Assembly (NCBI RefSeq): GCF_001661075.1
Contig: NZ_CP014870.1
Span: 4,670,501 to 4,734,500 of the forward strand
Reading direction: 5' to 3'
DNA length: 64,000 nt
Source of the DNA: Pseudomonas silesiensis
GTDB taxonomy: Bacteria; Pseudomonadota; Gammaproteobacteria; Pseudomonadales; Pseudomonadaceae
This document shows positions 44,242 through 53,622 of this stretch, in pieces. How positions within the stretch are numbered: the first letter of the stretch is position 1; each line of letters starts with the position of its first letter. A model generated the notes under the pieces. That model was given only the letters and a program-made list of their open reading frames with translations. It was not told where the DNA came from and searched no databases. The translations under genes and the position numbers were made by a program.

Positions 44242-44460
44242 GAAACGTCCCCCTCAACTTGATGGATAGACTTTCCGTTTTCCCGGCACACGCAATCGAA
44301 TGGTGCGAGTGATGCGGCAACACTATTGCCGGTGGGAAGCAAGCATGTAGCTGACAAGACCAGACCTTAGCGATCCGTTCGCTGATCTCGCTTGCAGAGT
44401 AGCCCCAAGAGAGAGGCGCTGCCAAGGTCTGGTTGTTTCACGAATGTGCCAGGAAGTATT
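44242..44460. other. Intergenic stretch
   Basis: About 220 bp with no gene or repeat recognised. Confidence 0.4.
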
Positions 44461-44694
44461 TCAGACGGGAGTAATGCCGAGGATTTGTATGCTGTTCTGA
44501 GCCTTGAGACTTTTGACGCTCGCATCAGCGGTTCGCCCTTCCAGATCATTCAGATCCAGTTCGGCAGCGACAGGAAGGAGACGGGCCTTGATCAGTTTGG
44601 CGGCGTGCTCGTTGTCCGGGCATTCGTCGCACTCGAAGACTTCGTCGACTGTTTCACCGTGATCATCCACGAAAGTGATTTTCCACTTTTGCAT
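44461..44694 (-). CDS. Small hypothetical protein with CxxC-like pair
   Basis: 77 residues from the ATG at 44694, with GAGGAGG 7 bases upstream; the longer frame from 44835 overlaps a REP element and is discarded. Begins MQKWKITFVDDHGETVDEVFECDECPDNEHA, a beta-rich start with CDEC. No family recognised. Confidence 0.68.
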   Translation of the reverse strand: MQKWKITFVDDHGETVDEVFECDECPDNEHAAKLIKARLLPVAAELDLNDLEGRTADASVKSLKAQNSIQILGITPV

Positions 44695-44790
44695 CAGTGC
44701 CTCCTCGAACAAACCCGCAAGTGGGCTTACATGTATCTGGACTTTTGCCCTGCCTGTTCGTTCAACAGGTTTACAGCGCGCCAGATGAAA

Positions 44791-44897
44791 AAACCCGGAT
44801 CCTGTGGGAGCGTGGCTTGCCCGCGATGGGGTCACTGCGGCGTATCAGACAGACCGCGGCGTATGCATCGCGGGCAAGCCACGCTCCCACAGGGTTT
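44791..44897. repeat. REP-type inverted pair
   Basis: CTGTGGGAGCGTGGCTTGCC and its complement with about 50 bp between, flanked by inverted AAACCC/GGGTTT. Confidence 0.85.
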
Positions 44898-44918
44898 GAT
44901 GTCGGTTGTGGGGACCGG

Positions 44919-45110
44919 TCAGACCCGCACATTACCCCGTGGTCCGGCGATGGCCCATATGATCAGACCCAGGACCGGCAGCAGCAGGATCAACAGCACC
45001 CAGACGATCTTCATCCCGGTGTCGGTGCCACTTTTGAGCACGTTGATGATTGCCCAGATGTCCAGGGCAAGAATGATCAGGCCAACCAGACCATTGAACG
45101 TGGAACCCAT
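44919..45110 (-). CDS. PLDc N-terminal-domain small membrane protein
   Basis: 63 residues with two hydrophobic helices (FNGLVGLIILALDIWAIINVLKSG and MKIVWVLLILLLPVLGLIIWAIAG) separated by a short polar loop; the second helix plus GP is the signature of PF13396 small membrane proteins. It is preceded by GGGAGCGA before the ATG. Function unknown. Confidence 0.85.
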   Translation of the reverse strand: MGSTFNGLVGLIILALDIWAIINVLKSGTDTGMKIVWVLLILLLPVLGLIIWAIAGPRGNVRV

Positions 45111-45189
45111 GGTGTCGCTCCCGAAGAGTGGTGTGCACTCTTAGGATAGCTCGCCCAGAGGGTTCCGTTTTATTCGGCCCAGGGTGGCG

Positions 45190-45720
45190 TCAGACGTGGA
45201 TCGCCACTTTCAGGGCTTCCAGCGAAGGCGCGGCAGCGATGCCGACTTCAGCGCACAACTCGAGCACCCGCGGCACGTCATTGCCGTAGACCAGCACCAC
45301 TTGCAACTCGTCGTCGAGCAACTGGCTGAAGTTCATCAGCACGTAGCCGCCGTTTTCCTTGTTCATGCTGCTCATCTGCACCTGAATGCGATTGAGCGCG
45401 GTCAGGGCTTCGGTCTTGGCCAGCTGCTTGGGTTTGATGTTGAAATCAACCCCAGGGCCGAACGAAGCAACGATCCGGGCGAACAGATCCATGTAGGTGT
45501 CGGCCTGGAACAGCACGGTCTCCGGCAGGCTGCCGACGACCACCCACTCGCCCAGCGGTATCGGGAAGGTGTCGTCGTAGTTGATATCCGGATTGGCCGT
45601 CAGGAAAGCCTCGGGATCGGCATAGGCCTGGGCCGCCTCGTCAGCGATTTTCAGGATTTCGTCATCGCTCATGCACCCGGAGCTGATTTTGCTGATGAGT
45701 TCGACGAGTGCGGCTTTCAT
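45190..45720 (-). CDS. Conserved hypothetical protein
   Basis: 176 residues from the ATG at 45720 (MKAALVELISKISSGCMSDDEILKIADEAAQAYADPEAFLTANPDINYDDTFPIPLGEWVVVGSLPETVLFQ); the frame continues upstream but without a plausible start. Soluble alpha/beta protein ending LEALKVAIHV. I recall close copies in other pseudomonads but no name or function. Confidence 0.8.
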   Translation of the reverse strand: MKAALVELISKISSGCMSDDEILKIADEAAQAYADPEAFLTANPDINYDDTFPIPLGEWVVVGSLPETVLFQADTYMDLFARIVASFGPGVDFNIKPKQLAKTEALTALNRIQVQMSSMNKENGGYVLMNFSQLLDDELQVVLVYGNDVPRVLELCAEVGIAAAPSLEALKVAIHV

Positions 45721-45898
45721 GGGGCGGAATCCTGTAGCGAGGGAATTTTGAAGGCGCGAAGGATAGCGCATTCCGCCTCGCCGTGGCTGCACGGGAGCAT
45801 TGCCGGGAATGTTGACGCATATCAAGGACCGGCAGACTCGGTAGCGGCACAATGCTGGCACCTTGCCAAAACTGTTTCCGCTATCAGAGAAGACCTCC

Positions 45899-47380
45899 AT
45901 GGGTGCCTGGCTTAGCAATATCTCGTTGAAGTACAAATTCTGGGCGGTCAACGCCGTCGCTTTCGTGACCACCCTGTTGTTGGTGGTGTATGCCGTACAG
46001 CTAGAACAACAGTCGCGCAGCCATGATGCCCGCGCGTCCGCCCAGGCCCAGGCACGACTGCTCACGGCGTGGCCTGCCGGGCAACCGTTGCCTCAGGCCG
46101 ATAACCTGCTGACCTTCAATCACGGGCAGGCGCCGCTGCTCAAGGGGCAACCGGTGCTGGAGCTGGCCGATGCCAACGGTTGGGTCGAGATCAATTCCAT
46201 GCCGTTGTTCGGCGACAATCCTTTGCTTGGTGCCGAGGTGTTCACCCGTGCCGATGGTCAGCAGGTCGCGGCCATTGCCTATGGGCCGAGCCTGACCCAG
46301 GTGTTCGGCGAACGTTTTGCGCACTATGCGGTGGCGGTGTTCGTCCTGATGCTGGCGATGCTCGGGGCTTCGCAATTGCTGATCCGCTTCCTGCTCAGTC
46401 AGCTCAACACCTTGAAAGACGTCATGCTCCACGTCGAGAAAACCGGCGATCTCTCAGCCCGTGTCCCGCTGGCCTGCAAAGACGAAGTCGGGCAAATGGC
46501 CAACGCGTTCAACGCGATGCAGGCGGGTTACCAACGGGTGGTCGGCACCGTGGCCAGCACCGCCCGGCAACTGGATGTCGGCGCGGCGCGACTGGCGTCG
46601 AGCATGAACGAGGTGCGCCTGGGCATGCTTGGCCAGCAAAGCGAAACCGATCAGGCCGCCACCGCGATCAACGAAATGACCGCCACCGTCTATCACATCG
46701 CCCAGCATGCCGGCGCGACCCGCGATCTCTCGCAAACCGCCGATACCCTCGCCGGCAGCGGCCAGGCAGTGGTCAGCCGGGTGCAGGAGTCGATCAGCGG
46801 GTTGTCCACCGGGGTGCAGCAAACGGCCGAGATGATTCAGCGGCTGGCCGAGGACAGTCAGAAGATCAACGGCGTGGTCGGTGTTATCCACAGCATCGCC
46901 GAGCAAACCAATCTGCTGGCGCTGAACGCCGCGATCGAAGCGGCCCGGGCCGGTGAAATGGGACGCGGCTTTGCGGTGGTTGCCGATGAAGTGCGCAACC
47001 TGGCCAAACGCGTGCAGACCTCCACCGACGAAATCACGCTCATGGTAACCGCGTTGCAGGCCGGGACCCGGGACGCGGTGGATTTCATGCAGGAAAGCTC
47101 GTTCAAGGCCGATGATTGCGTGCGCCAGGCACAAGAGGCCGGTGCAGCCTTGGCCGAAATCACCGATGCGGTGGCCCGGATGCGCGAAAGCAACACGCAG
47201 ATCGCGGTGGCGGCCGAGCAGCAGAGTCAGGTGGCGGAGGAGATGAATCGGGCGGTGGTGAGTATTCGGGATGTGACCGAGAACACGGTGCAGCAGACGG
47301 TGGGTTCGGCGACTACCAGTAATGAACTGGCGGCGTTGGCGGGGGAATTGAACAAGGCTATAGGGCAGCTAAAACTGTGA
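45899..47380 (+). CDS. Methyl-accepting chemotaxis protein
   Basis: 493 residues from the ATG at 45899. First membrane helix at about residues 12-30 ([20 protein letters not shown]). A short periplasmic part of about 110 residues follows, then a second helix ([21 protein letters not shown]), HAMP near 165-215 and the signalling hairpin with the conserved tip [46 protein letters not shown]. The small ligand-binding part does not match a known sensor domain. Ligand unknown. Confidence 0.94.
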   Translation: MGAWLSNISLKYKFWAVNAVAFVTTLLLVVYAVQLEQQSRSHDARASAQAQARLLTAWPAGQPLPQADNLLTFNHGQAPLLKGQPVLELADANGWVEINSMPLFGDNPLLGAEVFTRADGQQVAAIAYGPSLTQVFGERFAHYAVAVFVLMLAMLGASQLLIRFLLSQLNTLKDVMLHVEKTGDLSARVPLACKDEVGQMANAFNAMQAGYQRVVGTVASTARQLDVGAARLASSMNEVRLGMLGQQSETDQAATAINEMTATVYHIAQHAGATRDLSQTADTLAGSGQAVVSRVQESISGLSTGVQQTAEMIQRLAEDSQKINGVVGVIHSIAEQTNLLALNAAIEAARAGEMGRGFAVVADEVRNLAKRVQTSTDEITLMVTALQAGTRDAVDFMQESSFKADDCVRQAQEAGAALAEITDAVARMRESNTQIAVAAEQQSQVAEEMNRAVVSIRDVTENTVQQTVGSATTSNELAALAGELNKAIGQLKL

Positions 47381-47388
47381 GGGCCTCA

Positions 47389-47504
47389 TCGTCGGAACGC
47401 CGCCCGGAGCTGGCTCGCTCCCACAATGGTTTCTCTTTGCCAGTTTTCGGGTATGACACCGGTCTCCTGTGGGAGCGAGCCAGCTCCGGGCGGCGATCCG
47501 ACGA
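47389..47504. repeat. REP-type inverted pair
   Basis: TCGTCGGAACGCCGCCCGGA with GCTGGCTCGCTCCCACA and the inverted partner. It follows the chemoreceptor gene. Confidence 0.85.
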
Positions 47505-47635
47505 AAGCGCCCGCCCGGTCACCATCGATATCGCGCATGATCCCTATCACTTCGATAGCCACCTTTGATTCGCCGCCCGCAGGCGCCGGGCCTATTCTTC
47601 AATCATGTGTTGAACACGGATAGAGGATCGGCATC

Positions 47636-48001
47636 ATGGGCAAACGTCACCCCAACCTTCCCGCCTGGCAATGGCGAGCCTACCCGAACAATCATCAGCA
47701 CCCGGCCAATCTGGTGTTGCACCTGATTGCCGTGCCGCTGTTCATCGTGGGTGTCCTGCTGATGATTTGCGGGGTGTTCAGTCTGAACCTGGGCAATTTC
47801 GCCATCGGAATCATTGGCCTGTTGGCTGCGCTGGGCCTGCAACGCCATGGTCACAGCCTCGAGGCGCAGGCCGCCGAGCCGTTCAGTGATCGCAAGGATG
47901 CGGTATCACGCTTGCTGGTCGAACAATTCCTGACCTTTCCCCGGTTCTTCCTGAGCGGCGGCTGGTGGCGCGCCTGGCGTGAGCGCCACCGTCGTCATTG
48001 A
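47636..48001 (+). CDS. Mpo1-like (DUF962) membrane protein
   Basis: 121 residues. Two hydrophobic helices (NLVLHLIAVPLFIVGVLLMICGVF and NFAIGIIGLLAALGLQ). Histidines are placed as in the Mpo1 2-hydroxy fatty acid dioxygenase family: NNHQHPANLVLH before the helices and QRHGHSLEA after them. Iron-dependent lipid dioxygenase activity is known for the yeast member; bacterial activity is inferred. It ends one base before the convergent thioesterase stop. Confidence 0.78.
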   Translation: MGKRHPNLPAWQWRAYPNNHQHPANLVLHLIAVPLFIVGVLLMICGVFSLNLGNFAIGIIGLLAALGLQRHGHSLEAQAAEPFSDRKDAVSRLLVEQFLTFPRFFLSGGWWRAWRERHRRH

Positions 48002-48002
48002 T

Positions 48003-48800
48003 TCAGGCAAAAATCGTCACGGTCTGTCGGCTCATGGCGATCAACTGCCCGTCTGCATTCCACAGCTTCGCGGCGGCATGACCGTAACCGTCAGTGGCGT
48101 GTTCGATTTCAACCAGGTATTTGCACCAATCCAGCGTGCTCAGTTCAAGCAACGGCTGAACGAATTCGATGGTCCAGGTCAGCGTACTGCCCATCGCCGG
48201 TTTGCTCAGGTGCGGTAGCAGCGCCGGCGGCCAGGCATCCACCAGTGCCAGAATATGCGACTCACTGACCGCCTCTTCTTTCACATCCCCACGCAAACGC
48301 ACCCAACCGCCCATCTCGCGGGATTTATTACCGGTAAACGGCAGCCCGCCGACACTCCAGCGCATCGCCAGATGACGCATGAACTCTGGTGTCACACCTT
48401 TGATATAGGGCAATTCCTGGCAGTCGTCCCAGTGTTTCATCTGCGGTGCCGGGTCGGCCGTCACAGCCACTTCGGATGGACGCGAGGCACCGAAACTGCC
48501 CTGGATCAAGGTCACGACCTGGCCCTTCTGCATCGCCCGGCCCAATAGCTGGCTGACGGCTTTGCCTTCACGTAACACATCGACTTCAAAGCTGACCGGC
48601 ACTTCGGGCTCGACCGGCCCGACAAAGGTGATCGCCAGCGAACGCACCGGCCGATCCGCCGGCACCTTCGCGCGCATGGCTTCATATTGCAAAGCAGCGA
48701 CCAGGCCGCCAAAGCTGGCCCGGCCTTGAGCCCATTCGGCCGGGATAGACAGCTCGCGCGGCTGGCTGCGGACGGTGTCGAGCAGATCGGAAAAGCGCAT
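48003..48800 (-). CDS. TesB-like acyl-CoA thioesterase
   Basis: 265 residues, double hotdog fold. The N-terminal hotdog has ASFGGLVAALQYEAMRAKVP and VRSLAITFVGPVEPEVPV. The C-terminal hotdog has DAWPPALLPHLSKPAMGSTLTWTIEF and DGYGHAAAKLWNADGQLIAMSRQTVTIF, the closing segment typical of TesB-type thioesterases. It hydrolyses acyl-CoA; chain length unknown. Single gene. Confidence 0.88.
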   Translation of the reverse strand: MRFSDLLDTVRSQPRELSIPAEWAQGRASFGGLVAALQYEAMRAKVPADRPVRSLAITFVGPVEPEVPVSFEVDVLREGKAVSQLLGRAMQKGQVVTLIQGSFGASRPSEVAVTADPAPQMKHWDDCQELPYIKGVTPEFMRHLAMRWSVGGLPFTGNKSREMGGWVRLRGDVKEEAVSESHILALVDAWPPALLPHLSKPAMGSTLTWTIEFVQPLLELSTLDWCKYLVEIEHATDGYGHAAAKLWNADGQLIAMSRQTVTIFA

Positions 48801-49012
48801 GGAAACCTCAAAGGCGGGAAAAGGATGCAGGGATCTTAACCAGCCCGCGAGGACGGCACAGGGCTTATTCTGGCCAAATTGACTGACAGATAAGCCGCGT
48901 TCGGTTTGAACACTGATTCCAAACCCGACACAAACCCCAATGTGGGAGCGGGCTTGCTCGCGAAGAGGGCGTGTCAGTCGATATTAATGTCGCTGACACA
49001 CCGCCTTCGCGA

Positions 49013-50293
49013 TGTAGAAACGGACACATCCTTTACGACTGAAACCGGGGACATCCTTTACGTTTCTGTTGGCTTGAAAGGCGGCTCTCGCCGCTTTTCA
49101 GTCTGCCTAAAAGGTAGTTGCAAAGGTAAATATCCCACACATCATCGTCCACTTCCTTCAGTCCTAGCGCCTCACCTGCCAAAGATTCACTGACGAAAAT
49201 CATTTTGCCTTTCCATTTCATCGATCCATTTTGTCGGATCATGCGGATCCTCATATCCGAAGCGTAATCAGCCTCAGGCACGCGTCCGTCGTACTGCCTT
49301 GGCGAAGGCTTATACAGATCCGCAGGAACCTTCATCTCTAAAGCCTTATGAGGTCTTACGTAATTGAACTCCTGTCGAAACTGTTCAAATGCCAACTGTT
49401 GTTCCACCAGATTACGTTCAGGCGCATGAAGTAATGCAGCCTTGAGCGTTCGATGCATGCGCTCATGACGGCCATTCTGGTCAGGCCGCCCCGGCTGGAT
49501 TCGCTCAGGGTAGATCCCTAGGCGTATCCACCAAGCCGCCAGGCTGGATATGCGCGAAATGCCGGTGGAGGCAAAGGGGGAGCCGTTGTCTGTGCGAATC
49601 ACATTAGGCAACCCGTACTCCCGAAACGCCCAGTCGAACCCTTCGCGAGCCCCGGCAACGCTGCTTTGCGCTCTGCACAGCAATAGAAATCGGCTGACGT
49701 GATCAGTAATGGTCAGTGGGTAACAACGTTGGCCGTTCTGAAGCGCGAAGTCACCTTTGAAATCCGCCGCCCATGTCTGATTAGGCGCAGTAGCGTCGCG
49801 CAGCGGATTTTTCCCCGCTGGCGGGCGATTGAGGAAACGACGTTTTTGCACCAGACCTGCTCGCTTAAGCCATTCGCCTGCCGTGCTGACTGTTGGCCAA
49901 GACAACTCTGGATGATCAATCTTAAGGTTATGCACCAGCTTCTCAGGTCCCCAGCTGTGATGCTCGCGCTTGTACGCGACTAGCAGCTCAAGCACCTCAT
50001 CGCTGATTTTGAAAGGGCTCGTATGCGGACGCCGTGACAGTTCCTTGAGCCCATCAATGCCCTGTGTTTCGTAGCGCGCAAGCCATTTATCCAAAGTGGG
50101 TCGGCTGAGCCCGTAGTGACGGGCCAACTCGCTTTTGGAATAGCTGCCTTGCAGCCAGTCGCCTATGAGTTTGATTCGTTGATCCATTGGGGACTCTCGA
50201 TTCCAGGGCATGGTCAGGCACCTCCTGACCGTATTTCATACCTGTAAACGATGTCTCCGGTTTAAAACGTAAAGGATGTCTCCGGTTTCTACC
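49013..50293 (-). mobile_element. IS481-family insertion sequence
   Basis: 1281 bp between a 3-bp CGA duplication. Ends are imperfect inverted repeats of about 24 bp (left TGTAGAAACGGACACATCC, right complement GGTAGAAACCGGAGACATCC). A second tandem copy of the same 24-bp unit lies just inside each end. It encodes one transposase and interrupts a REP element. Confidence 0.85.
49033..50211 (-). CDS. IS481-family transposase
   Basis: 392 residues. An N-terminal helix-turn-helix (KSELARHYGLSRPTLDKWLARYETQGIDGL) is followed by an integrase-like DDE core: first Asp in TWAADFKGDFAL, second Asp in VIRTDNGSPFAS and Glu in GRHERMHRTLK. No internal stop or frameshift, so the element may still be able to move. 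Confidence 0.93.
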   Translation of the reverse strand: MPWNRESPMDQRIKLIGDWLQGSYSKSELARHYGLSRPTLDKWLARYETQGIDGLKELSRRPHTSPFKISDEVLELLVAYKREHHSWGPEKLVHNLKIDHPELSWPTVSTAGEWLKRAGLVQKRRFLNRPPAGKNPLRDATAPNQTWAADFKGDFALQNGQRCYPLTITDHVSRFLLLCRAQSSVAGAREGFDWAFREYGLPNVIRTDNGSPFASTGISRISSLAAWWIRLGIYPERIQPGRPDQNGRHERMHRTLKAALLHAPERNLVEQQLAFEQFRQEFNYVRPHKALEMKVPADLYKPSPRQYDGRVPEADYASDMRIRMIRQNGSMKWKGKMIFVSESLAGEALGLKEVDDDVWDIYLCNYLLGRLKSGESRLSSQQKRKGCPRFQS

Positions 50294-50369
50294 CGAGCAA
50301 GCCCGCTCCCACAGGGGTTTGTGTGTGCCTGCACCTATTGTGGCAAGGCCCTTTTGCTCCGCAGGGTTT

Positions 50370-51140
50370 TCAGGATTTGAAACAGGTGGCGTCGAGTTTA
50401 TCGAGGACACGATCGGCGCATTTTTCGGTCTTGACCAGGTCGGTTTTCCAACCGGCCACGCAAGGCTGCAAATCCGCTTCTTCTTCGGCCCTGGCCAGCC
50501 ATTGCCAGCAATCGTGCCAATCGCCCAAGGCACCTTGGGCGGCCTTCAATCCGGGCATGGCGGCCTTCGGTAAACGGTCCAGCTCGGGATACGCTTCGAT
50601 GCCGTAACGCACGCGCTTGATCAGCAGGCGCAGACGGTGGCGATCATGGGCCGGGTCATGCAGAGTCTTATCGAGTTTTTTCCATTGTTTGGCCAGGCGC
50701 TTTTCTATGTGTTTGCGCAAGCCCTTGAGCAAGCCTTGGCGCTGGGAAGCCCGCAAAAACCGCGGGAAAGCGTCGACGATCATCAGCAATTGCGCCAGCT
50801 CGGGACTGGCCGCCACTGCCGGATAGGCCTCGGCCATTTGCGCCATGCGCCGGTGCGCGGCCTCGGGTTGATCATGCTCGAGCAAATACGCCGCCAACAC
50901 TTCGCGATCACGCAATGGCGTGGACAGATCACCGACTGCGGACGCCGCCGCTTCCAGCTGTTCGACGCCGGGCAAGCCGCGCAATGGCCGCAGCAGACTG
51001 CGCAAACGGCGAACCGTGGTGCGCAGGTCATGCAAGGCTTCAGGGTCGGTGCGGGCACTCAGGCGCGCCTGGCAAGCCAGCAAACGAACGTCCAGGCCCA
51101 GGATCCGAGCCACCAACCGATCAACCAAGGCAGACATCAT
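50370..51140 (-). CDS. CHAD domain protein
   Basis: 256 residues, helical. Conserved His/Arg patches typical of CHAD are HDLRTTVRRLRSLLRPLR near residue 37 and HRLRLLIKRVRYGIEAYPEL near 170. CHAD domains bind polyphosphate and often sit near CYTH or polyphosphate genes; none is adjacent here. Starts MMSALVDRLVARILG. Possible polyphosphate-granule association, inferred from family. Confidence 0.9.
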   Translation of the reverse strand: MMSALVDRLVARILGLDVRLLACQARLSARTDPEALHDLRTTVRRLRSLLRPLRGLPGVEQLEAAASAVGDLSTPLRDREVLAAYLLEHDQPEAAHRRMAQMAEAYPAVAASPELAQLLMIVDAFPRFLRASQRQGLLKGLRKHIEKRLAKQWKKLDKTLHDPAHDRHRLRLLIKRVRYGIEAYPELDRLPKAAMPGLKAAQGALGDWHDCWQWLARAEEEADLQPCVAGWKTDLVKTEKCADRVLDKLDATCFKS

Positions 51141-51181
51141 TTACCTCCCTGAATCGAAATTCCCCAGTGGCTCATCATGCC

Positions 51182-51460
51182 TCAACGGCCGGCGCGAGAC
51201 TCACGAATATAGAAACGCGCCTTCTCGGCCTTCTTGGAGCAGCCTTCGAACGCTTCGAATTGCTGCTGGGTCTTGGCGCCGGTCAACAGCGACAGCGCCT
51301 TGGAGTAACTGACGGTCCCGGCAAACCCTTCAGCCTTGGCCAGGTCCAGTTCGCGCCACGCGGCATCGATCCCGCTGGCGCAGCTGTCGCGATAGGCGGT
51401 TTTGCCGGCGCATCCGGCGAGTGCCAGGGCAATCAGGGGCACACAAATCCAGGCTTTCAT
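51182..51460 (-). CDS. Small hypothetical lipoprotein
   Basis: 92 residues from the ATG at 51460 (a GTG at 51463 is also possible). Lipoprotein signal MKAWICVPLIALALAGCAGKTAYRD with lipobox LAGC. The mature protein is helical with two further cysteines (SCASGID and FEGCSKK) that could pair. Function unknown. It lies 41 bp downstream of no other leftward gene and is probably monocistronic. Confidence 0.78.
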   Translation of the reverse strand: MKAWICVPLIALALAGCAGKTAYRDSCASGIDAAWRELDLAKAEGFAGTVSYSKALSLLTGAKTQQQFEAFEGCSKKAEKARFYIRESRAGR

Positions 51461-51683
51461 CACTCACACCTCAAAGATAGGTAAACAGTCGTGCTCGTAA
51501 GACGGTCAGGCGCGTGAAAAGTGCCTTGGCCCCACCGCGCAAACTCTGGCGGTCGGGAAGAATACCCATCTGCCGCCATGGAGTGTCGAAAAAACGACGC
51601 GAATGCCCCGCCGAGCGACCTTGGCGATTGAAGCGCGGCCCTCGATGGGTGCATTGTTGAACCTTGTCAGACGAGGACGGTTC

Positions 51684-52730
51684 ATGAAAAAACGTGTCGC
51701 ACTGGTGCTGGGCTCGGGAGGAGCCCGGGGCTATGCCCATATCGGGGTCATCGAAGAGATCGAGCGACGTGGTTACGACATCGCCTGCATTGCCGGTTGC
51801 TCGATGGGGGCCGTGGTGGGCGGGATCTACGCCGCCGGCAAACTCGAGGATTATCGCAACTGGATCGAGAGCCTCGATTACCTGGATGTGTTGCGCCTGG
51901 TCGACGTCAGTTTTCGCCTGGGTGCGATTCGTGGAGAGAAGGTCTTTGGGCAAATCCGCAAGATCGTCGGCGAAATCAATATCGAAGACCTGCGCATCCC
52001 CTACACCGCGGTGGCCACCGACCTGACCAACCAACAGGAAATATGGTTCCAGGAAGGTTGCCTGCACCAGGCCATGCGCGCCTCGGCGGCGATCCCCAGC
52101 CTGTTCACCCCGGTGATGCAAGGCAATCGCATGCTGGTGGACGGCGGCATCCTCAACCCTTTGCCGATCGTGCCGGTGGTGTCGAGTCATTGCGACCTGA
52201 TCATTGCGGTCAACCTCAACTCTACCAACCAGCGCCACTATCAACTGCCGGTGATCCAGCGCCCGGCCGCGTTCAAGACCCGTTTCGACAGCCTGATCAA
52301 CTCGCTCGGATCGAAACTGCCCTTTCGCCGCAAACAGGCGGAACAATTGCTGTTGCTGGAAAAGGAAGCGTTGCTGGCCGAAGGCGCCGACATCAACCCC
52401 TGGATCGAATCCGCCGAGCCCGAAGCGCAGCAACCGGCGGCCGCGCCTGAACGTGCCGGCGCGCCGAAGTCCGCCACCGGTTCGTTCATCATCGACAATG
52501 TGGGCCCGGCCTCGTTGCTGGATTTGATCAACCAGAGTTTCGAGGTGATGCAGACGTCGTTGGCGCAGTACAAGATTGCCGGTTATCCGCCGGATATTCT
52601 GATCAACGTACCGAAGCGGGTGTGCCGGTTTTTCGAGTTCTACAAGGCGCCGGAGCTGATCGCGCTGGGGCGGGAGATTGCGCGGGATACGCTGGACCGG
52701 TATGAGAATGAGCAGAAGCGTGATTCTTGA
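51684..52730 (+). CDS. Patatin-like phospholipase (RssA group)
   Basis: 348 residues from the ATG at 51684, with GAGGACGG upstream. The oxyanion loop GSGGARGYAHIGVIEEIERRG opens the protein, followed by the nucleophile GCSMGAVVGGIYAAG (G-x-S-x-G, near residues 38-52) and the catalytic aspartate in MLVDGGILNPLPI. Cytoplasmic serine hydrolase of the bacterial RssA/NTE type with an extra C-terminal region of about 120 residues; lipid substrate unknown. Confidence 0.9.
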   Translation: MKKRVALVLGSGGARGYAHIGVIEEIERRGYDIACIAGCSMGAVVGGIYAAGKLEDYRNWIESLDYLDVLRLVDVSFRLGAIRGEKVFGQIRKIVGEINIEDLRIPYTAVATDLTNQQEIWFQEGCLHQAMRASAAIPSLFTPVMQGNRMLVDGGILNPLPIVPVVSSHCDLIIAVNLNSTNQRHYQLPVIQRPAAFKTRFDSLINSLGSKLPFRRKQAEQLLLLEKEALLAEGADINPWIESAEPEAQQPAAAPERAGAPKSATGSFIIDNVGPASLLDLINQSFEVMQTSLAQYKIAGYPPDILINVPKRVCRFFEFYKAPELIALGREIARDTLDRYENEQKRDS

Positions 52731-52755
52731 AGTTCTCGGTTGACCGTAAGGGCCT

Positions 52756-52855
52756 CATCGTCGGAACGCCGCCCGGGGCAAGCCCGCTTCCACAGGGGCG
52801 GTGGTGTATCGACAAACGCTTACCCTTGTTGGAGCGGGCTTGCCCGCGATGGGGC
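52756..52855. repeat. REP-type inverted pair
   Basis: GGGGCAAGCCCGCTTCCACA and the inverted partner TTGGAGCGGGCTTGCCCGC between convergent genes. Confidence 0.8.
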
Positions 52856-52875
52856 CGGATCTTTCAACGCTAAAA

Positions 52876-53574
52876 CTAAAGGCTTTCCTCACTCAAAAGC
52901 CGATACCCCACCCCCGCCTCGGTCACGATAAACCGCGGCCGGGTCGGATCATCCGCCAGCTTCTGCCGCAGATGCCCCACCACAATCCGCAAATAGTGAC
53001 TGTCTTCGGCATGGGTCGGCCCCCAGATATCCTTGAGCAATTGCTGCTGGGTAATGACCCGCCCCGGATGCCTGGCCAATTGCGCCAGCACCGCGTATTC
53101 CTTGCGGGTCAACGCCACTTCGACGCCATCGAGCAGCACCCGGCGATACGCCAGGTCGACGGTCAACGGGCCGAATGTCAGAGCCACCTGCCGGGCTTCA
53201 CCGGCCGGGGCCTGACGTAACAAGGCACGTACCCGCGCCAGAAATTCCTGAATACCAAACGGCTTGGTCACATAGTCGTTGGCACCGCCATCGAGGGCCT
53301 CGACTTTCTGCCCTTCAGCGGCACGCACCGACAGCACCAGCACCGGCACCGTCGACCATTCACGAAACTCGCGCAGCACGTGCTGACCGTCCATGTCCGG
53401 CAAACCGAGGTCGAGCACCAGCAGGTCCGGCTTGTTCAACGCAGCCTGCGCCAGACCTTCGGTGCCGGTGCCGGCCTCCAGCACTTTGTAGCCTTGGGAA
53501 GCGAGGCTGATGCGCAGGAATTTACGGATTTGCGGTTCGTCATCGATGACCAAAATGGTTGCGGTCTGGCTCAT
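52876..53574 (-). CDS. kdpE: Potassium-responsive response regulator KdpE
   Basis: 232 residues, OmpR family. The receiver domain has ILVIDDEPQIRKFLRISL at the N-terminus, phospho-acceptor Asp in LLVLDLGLPDMDG (about residue 52) and the conserved Lys in DYVTKPFG. The C-terminal winged helix includes LTRKEYAVLAQLARHPGRVITQQQLL and HYLRIVVGHLRQKL. It lies 48 bp downstream of kdpD. It activates kdpFABC, and a matching box is seen upstream of kdpF. Confidence 0.95.
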   Translation of the reverse strand: MSQTATILVIDDEPQIRKFLRISLASQGYKVLEAGTGTEGLAQAALNKPDLLVLDLGLPDMDGQHVLREFREWSTVPVLVLSVRAAEGQKVEALDGGANDYVTKPFGIQEFLARVRALLRQAPAGEARQVALTFGPLTVDLAYRRVLLDGVEVALTRKEYAVLAQLARHPGRVITQQQLLKDIWGPTHAEDSHYLRIVVGHLRQKLADDPTRPRFIVTEAGVGYRLLSEESL

Positions 53575-53622
53575 GAATTCACATCAACAAATAGAATGGG
53601 CAAGAGAGTAGCGCATGCACGA

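Larger units (their letters stand above)
48941..50316. repeat. REP-type inverted pair split by an insertion sequence
   Basis: The left arm TGTGGGAGCGGGCTTGCTCG (from 48941) is intact. The right arm is cut: CTTCGCGA ends at 49012 and CGAGCAAGCCCGCTCCCACA resumes at 50294. Removing the insertion and one CGA copy restores the palindrome. Confidence 0.85.
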
